Positions 59,901 to 64,000 of a stretch of DNA of 64,000 nt are shown here, piece by piece (the first letter of the stretch is position 1; each line of letters begins with the position of its first letter). The position numbers and the translations under genes were made by a program. A model generated the notes under the pieces. The model had not been told where the DNA came from, searched no databases, and worked only from the letters and a program-made list of their open reading frames with translations. Source of the DNA: Polychytrium aggregatum (lineage: Eukaryota; Chytridiomycota; Chytridiomycetes; Polychytriales); NCBI RefSeq assembly GCF_025602895.1, contig NW_026516207.1, positions 992,001-1,056,000 on the forward strand, read 5' to 3'.

Positions 59901-62639
59901 GGAGAAGACATCAAGGACGAAGGAGCGGATATTGAGCCCAAGCTTCCAGTCGACACCGAATCTGTGCTGCGATCCAAACCAATACGACAGCTCATCCAAG
60001 AAGAGAAGCGCGTTGTTGGTGCTGTGAGCAAGGCCGTCTACCACAGCTACTATAAGGCCGTCGGTGGACTGCCGTTCTTGCTGTTGGCACTCACGCTCAT
60101 GCTCCTGGCGATCGGCACGGGGTTCTTGAACTCGTGGTGGCTGAAGCACTGGACTGACAGCAGCGTGCCGTCAAGCCAGATCGAGGGGCTTTGCAGCGCT
60201 GTCTCCAATACTAGCGTAATGGCCGCGTTTCCACTCAAGATTCAAACGGATGTATCCGTGGAGATAGATAGTGCCATCACCAGCAGCGACACAGCCGCGA
60301 TAAACTCGGTCTACTACTTTCTTGGCATCTATGCCTTGCTGGGCTCAAGTGTGATCCTCGTCGAGTATCTCAACTTGCTACTGGAGCTTGTTGGATCGGT
60401 TCAAGCATCGAAGCGGCTGCACACACAACTCCTCGAGTCTGTACTCGGAGCGCCGCTGCGTTTCTTTGATACAACTCCGCTGGGACGGGTTCTCAACCGC
60501 TTCGCAAAGGAAATGGCCGATGCAGACAAGTACGTTCCAGCCTCGACATGAGCTTGATTGATCCGGAGTGAGATGTGGGGCGTGAGACATGAGACGAAAG
60601 AAGTGAGAGAGCTGCAATCAGGAAGGTTCTGATGCGTGTTTTATTCGGCTACAGCGACGTCATGGAAGCGATCCACAAGTTCTGCAACTGGATGTTCAAG
60701 GGTCTCTCGATCCTGGTGATTCTCTCCTCCATCGCCCCGTCATTCCTCCTGATGGTCATCCCTATCGGTAAGCCGACTTCCCTCTGCAATCGATGTTTTG
60801 TCAAAGCTCAAATGGACATTGTTGCGCTCAGCCCGCTGTGCCTGACCAATCCGCTGTCAAATAGCGTGTGTGTACGTCTACATGGCGCAGCGCTATCTGA
60901 TATGTTCCAGAGATCTGAAACGCCTCGAGAGCACCTCGCGCAGCCCCATCTTTTCCCAATTCGCGGAAACACTCGAGTGAGTACCGGCTGGAGTGCCAAT
61001 GACAGGATCTGTCAAGCCCTGTTGCTGTGATGAAACAGGCTGTTCTCCCCTACAGTTCTAACATCTCGTCGGCCCCATGGATCACAACTAAACAGCGGAA
61101 TCGCAACTATCCGGGCCTACAGGCTTGAGGATCGCCTGGTCACAAACATATGGGAGATGTAAGTCTCTGTAACTGTGCCCTCATCTTGCATCGAGTACAG
61201 AGTTTGCAGCGATGTGTATCTAAGTCGCCAACTGCCTCCTTAGGTTCGACCAGAACAGTAGATGCTACTTTTACTTCCGGACGCTGAGTCGCTGGCTCAG
61301 CCTGCGGTCCGACATCATCTCAGCGCTCTTTGTCTTTTGCACCGGCGCCGTCATACTGATGGACAAGATCAGCACTGGCTGGGCCGGTCTGGGCCTGACG
61401 TATGCGATCGCGTTTACCGACACACTGCTGTGGACAATCCGATACCATGCCGAGATGGAGCGAGAGATCACCAGCATCGAGCGAATCGACGAATACGCCA
61501 ACATCGAGCAGGAGGAATCGCGCGATCAAACGGCATATGTGGTACCCGATGCCTCAGTAAGTGTCGCAGTCCCATTTCGATCAAAGTCGCTGCCCCGCCG
61601 CCCGTCAATGGCGCTGCACTTACCGTCTCCGTTGTGCTTACAGTGGCCGAGCCGGGGTGAGATTGTGGCAGAAAATCTGTCGGTCAAGTACAGCAACGAA
61701 CTGCCGGAAGTACTCCACTCCCTTTCGTTCGACATTCGACCTGGAGAAAAGATTGGCGTGGTTGGTCAAACAGGCGCCGGCAAGTCGACTCTCACGCTGG
61801 CATTTTTCCGCATCATACCCATGTCGCAAGGACGGATCATCATCGACGGAGTGGACGTCAGCAAGATCCGTCTGTGTGATCTGCGATCGCACATGACCAT
61901 CATCCCACAGGACCCTGTTCTCTTTGCCGGAACTCTAAGGGCCAATCTTGATCCGCTGCAGCAACACGACGACGCAGGCATATGGATGGCGTTGAAGCGA
62001 GTCCATTTCGCCAACACACTGGGCGTGGCTCGATCGACTGACTCGGTGTACTCAACAGAGACGCTGTTGATTGAAGAGAGCGACGATAGTGCCCCTGCCG
62101 AGCCTCTGGGCCTTGCCAATCTCAGCCTGGATACACATGTGGCAGAAAACGGCTCCAACTTTTCGCAAGGACAGCGGCAGCTCCTATGTCTGGCCAGAGC
62201 GCTACTCCGAACACCAAAGATCCTCTTCCTAGACGAGGCCACCGCCAGCGTCGACAACCAGATGGACAGCCAGATTCAAACCACCATACGCGAGGAGTTC
62301 AAAGACACGACCTTGGTCTGCATTGCCCACCGGCTCAGGTGAGCGGTGCGTGCTTGGTTGGCATTTCGTCTGCGTGGGTCGTGGATGTGATGCCAAATTG
62401 CTCATGTCGACCTGACGAAGGCGCAAATGTTAACCTGTTTGACAATGGTCGATACAATCAACAGATCCGTGATCGACTACGATCGAATCCTGGTCCTCGA
62501 CAAAGGCGCCATCGTGGAGTTTGACACACCCTGGAACCTGATCAACCGCGAGTCGGGGGTGTTCCGGAGAATGTGTGAGAACTCGTCCGAGTTCTCAGAG
62601 CTCCGACGCATCGCTGGCGAAAATCAAGCCATGTGTTGA
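56948..62639 (+). CDS. ABCC (MRP/Ycf1-type) full-length ABC transporter
   Basis: Start [20 protein letters not shown] at 56948. Several hydrophobic helices before residue 300 form a TMD0 extension, typical of long MRPs. The core is TMD1-NBD1-TMD2-NBD2. TMD1 reads [23 protein letters not shown] (about 57845), then a long exon 58203-60532. NBD1 is in that exon: Walker [12 protein letters not shown] (about 59305), signature [14 protein letters not shown] (about 59600) and Walker [17 protein letters not shown]2 starts near 60050 and runs through several short exons to 61560. NBD2: [18 protein letters not shown] (about 61760), [21 protein letters not shown], degenerate signature [16 protein letters not shown] (about 62160), [12 protein letters not shown] and CIAHRLR. 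The final exon ends GENQAMC. Such pumps export glutathione conjugates or organic anions at vacuolar or plasma membranes; the substrate is unknown. Confidence 0.92.
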
Positions 62640-62655
62640 GCCTATACTCTGTTCC

Positions 62656-62755
62656 GCTCTGCTGTGTTCTGTTTTGTTCAGCTCTGCTGTGTTCTGTTTT
62701 GTTCAGCTCTGCTGTGTTCTGTTTTGTTCAGCTCTGCTGTGTTCTGTTCTGCTCT
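62656..62755. repeat. 25-bp tandem repeat after the ABC transporter
   Basis: Three full copies and a partial fourth of a pyrimidine-rich 25-mer (gctctgctgtgttctg plus ttttgttca) start 17 bases after the stop codon. Confidence 0.95.
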
Positions 62756-63210
62756 CCGTTGGACTTGAGGAGCCATTGTCAGGACTTGCACTGCCTGAGC
62801 GGTGTGCCTCGTCACGAGTCCGGAGCCTTGCCTCCAATACACAGGTCCATACAGCGCAATAGACATCATCTTCAGCGTCTGTACCACGGCTGAATTGCAT
62901 TCCTGCGTCGAATACCCCCATGTCCAATCCGATTTCGCCCAGTGCTCTCGGGTCGAGGCAGCACGGGCCGTGGGAACAGCTCCGCGCCACAGCGCCGCCC
63001 ATTGGCCCGCGATTTGCATTTTTTCGGGGCTGCGCGCCAGTCAAATGAAAGCAATTAATTTGCCGCCCCAAGCCGCGTTGGTGCGCTCGCTCTTCGCGGC
63101 TCATCGCAGCCCGCGCCGAGAGACTTCCTTTTCGATATACCACCCACCTGCCCGCGGCTCTTGGTTTGCTTGGGATCTCCCCGGATACGCCGCTCTCTAC
63201 CGACTGAACC
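62756..63210. other. intergenic region
   Basis: Lies between the ABC transporter 3' flank and the NDUFA8 start. I see no gene. Confidence 0.5.
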
Positions 63211-64000
63211 ATGACCTCCCACCGCGAAGGCATCTTTATCAAGGGTCTCTGGGTCGACAAGAGCCCTCTGCCCGAGGATATCCCCCATGTGGATGAAGTC
63301 GGCCTGACCTCGGCGCCCCTGGCCTCGATGTCGTTCTTCTTTGCGACGTTCTGCAAGGATTACTCTGAGGATTTCATGCTCTGCAAAAAGGACAACCCCG
63401 ATCCAAAGGCCTGCCTAAAGGAGGGACGAAAGGTCACCCGCTGTGCCATCGATCTGTACGTTCTGTCCCGCGTTCCTCGCTATGCTTGACTCGGATGGTT
63501 GGTTTGTTGCCCGGTGCAAATCGTGGATGCAGCGCATCTGCGGCAACAGACCAGCGGCCAGCCGATCGAAACTTGAAGCGACTCGGCCGACGACGCGGTG
63601 TTCTTGGATTCTGAACGAGCATTCCCGACGTGTGCATCGGACGGAGCGGGCGCGAATCGATTGCCCAGCACCGATGGACCAGTACTGCATCCGCCGGACA
63701 TTCGCTGGCTCCGCTGTCAAGCATATCGGGACTGAACACCACCACTCGACCTGGCTTAATGGATGGATGAGAGGGAGGATCTGCGAGACGGGTCGTGCGC
63801 ACCCTCGACTAACCCAAGGCCGTGCCCTGCCTCGATGCACACAGGATCCAGAAGCTCAAGGATAACTGCGAGGAGACCTGGACCAAGCACTGGCAGTGCC
63901 TCGATATGAACAACCAGCACTTCTGGCAATGCCGAAAAGAAGAAGCCCAGCTCAACGACTGTGTCTTCAAGAAGCTGGTACGTCACTTGGATCGTTTGTG
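63211..64000 (+). CDS. NDUFA8: NADH:ubiquinone oxidoreductase subunit NDUFA8, 3' partial
   Basis: A twin CHCH accessory subunit of mitochondrial complex I, on the intermembrane-space side. Exon 1 (63211-63454) is MTSHREGIFIKGLW...VDEVGLTSAPLASMSFFFATFCKDYSEDFMLCKKDNPDPKACLKEGRKVTRCAID, with the first Cys pairs (C..DYSEDFMLC and CLKEGRKVTRC, the latter a CX9C). Exon 2 starts at about 63844: LIQKLKDNCEETWTKHWQCLDMNNQHFWQCRKEEAQLNDCVFKKL, with the second CHCH pairs. A GT donor follows at about 63979, so at least one exon lies beyond the window. CX9C spacing fits import through Mia40. Its presence means this fungus keeps respiratory complex I. Confidence 0.92.

Overview
The window looks like nuclear DNA of a fungus, probably an early-diverging zoosporic (chytrid-like) lineage. 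Genes are dense and broken by many short GT-AG introns. Protein N-glycine-type housekeeping genes are typical fungal orthologues (Pmt4, an Hrk1/Sat4-type kinase, an Rgd2-type F-BAR/DEP/RhoGAP protein, Atg4). They sit beside features reported from chytrids, such as a Fanzor nuclease inside a DNA transposon, a VWA-Hint protein and a TIR-containing NLR. The chytrid placement is inference; only the fungal or opisthokont character is well supported by the gene set. I saw no rRNA, tRNA or CRISPR array.

Layout. 0-10.4 kb: a VWA-Hint protein cut by the left edge, an IGHMBP2/Hcs1-type helicase and the proteasome ATPase Rpt4. 10.6-12.6 kb: transposon debris, made of a deleted Fanzor-element copy and a truncated LINE. 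12.7-20.2 kb: an accessory cluster with a TIR-NB-ARC-TPR protein (one reading-frame break), a Sel1-repeat protein and an LRR protein; the last two share an N-terminal module. 20.7-24 kb: another Fanzor-element remnant, an MHS-type MFS transporter and two large microsatellites. 24.4-27.6 kb: dihydrolipoamide dehydrogenase. 28.2-31.9 kb: a 3.6-kb IS630/Tc1-mariner-type transposon carrying both a DDE transposase and a Fanzor (eukaryotic TnpB homologue). 32.1-35.8 kb: PMT4. 36.4-37.0 kb: a second short Fanzor derivative with an intact 170-codon ORF. 37.5-45.6 kb: a kinase and a RhoGAP-like protein, divergent. 46.2-49.9 kb: a TatD/Scn1-like hydrolase and Atg4 in tandem. 50.8-56.4 kb: SmE and Mcm2, divergent across a 19-bp x5 repeat. 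56.4 kb: a third short Fanzor derivative starting at the MCM2 stop codon. 56.9-62.6 kb: an ABCC-type transporter. 63.2 kb to the right edge: NDUFA8, incomplete.

The most interesting signal is the transposon family. One near-complete copy and four deleted copies share TA-flanked ends in which GGGACA usually lies 20 bp inside the TA. Three of the deleted copies have nearly the same internal deletion, joining the element end to the Fanzor RuvC-II/zinc-ribbon/RuvC-III part. This suggests a non-autonomous subfamily mobilised in trans. The second point of interest is the possible innate-immunity locus at 12.7-20.2 kb.

Exon limits below come from reading splice sites and conserved protein motifs by eye, so internal boundaries may be off by a few bases and some small exons may be missed.
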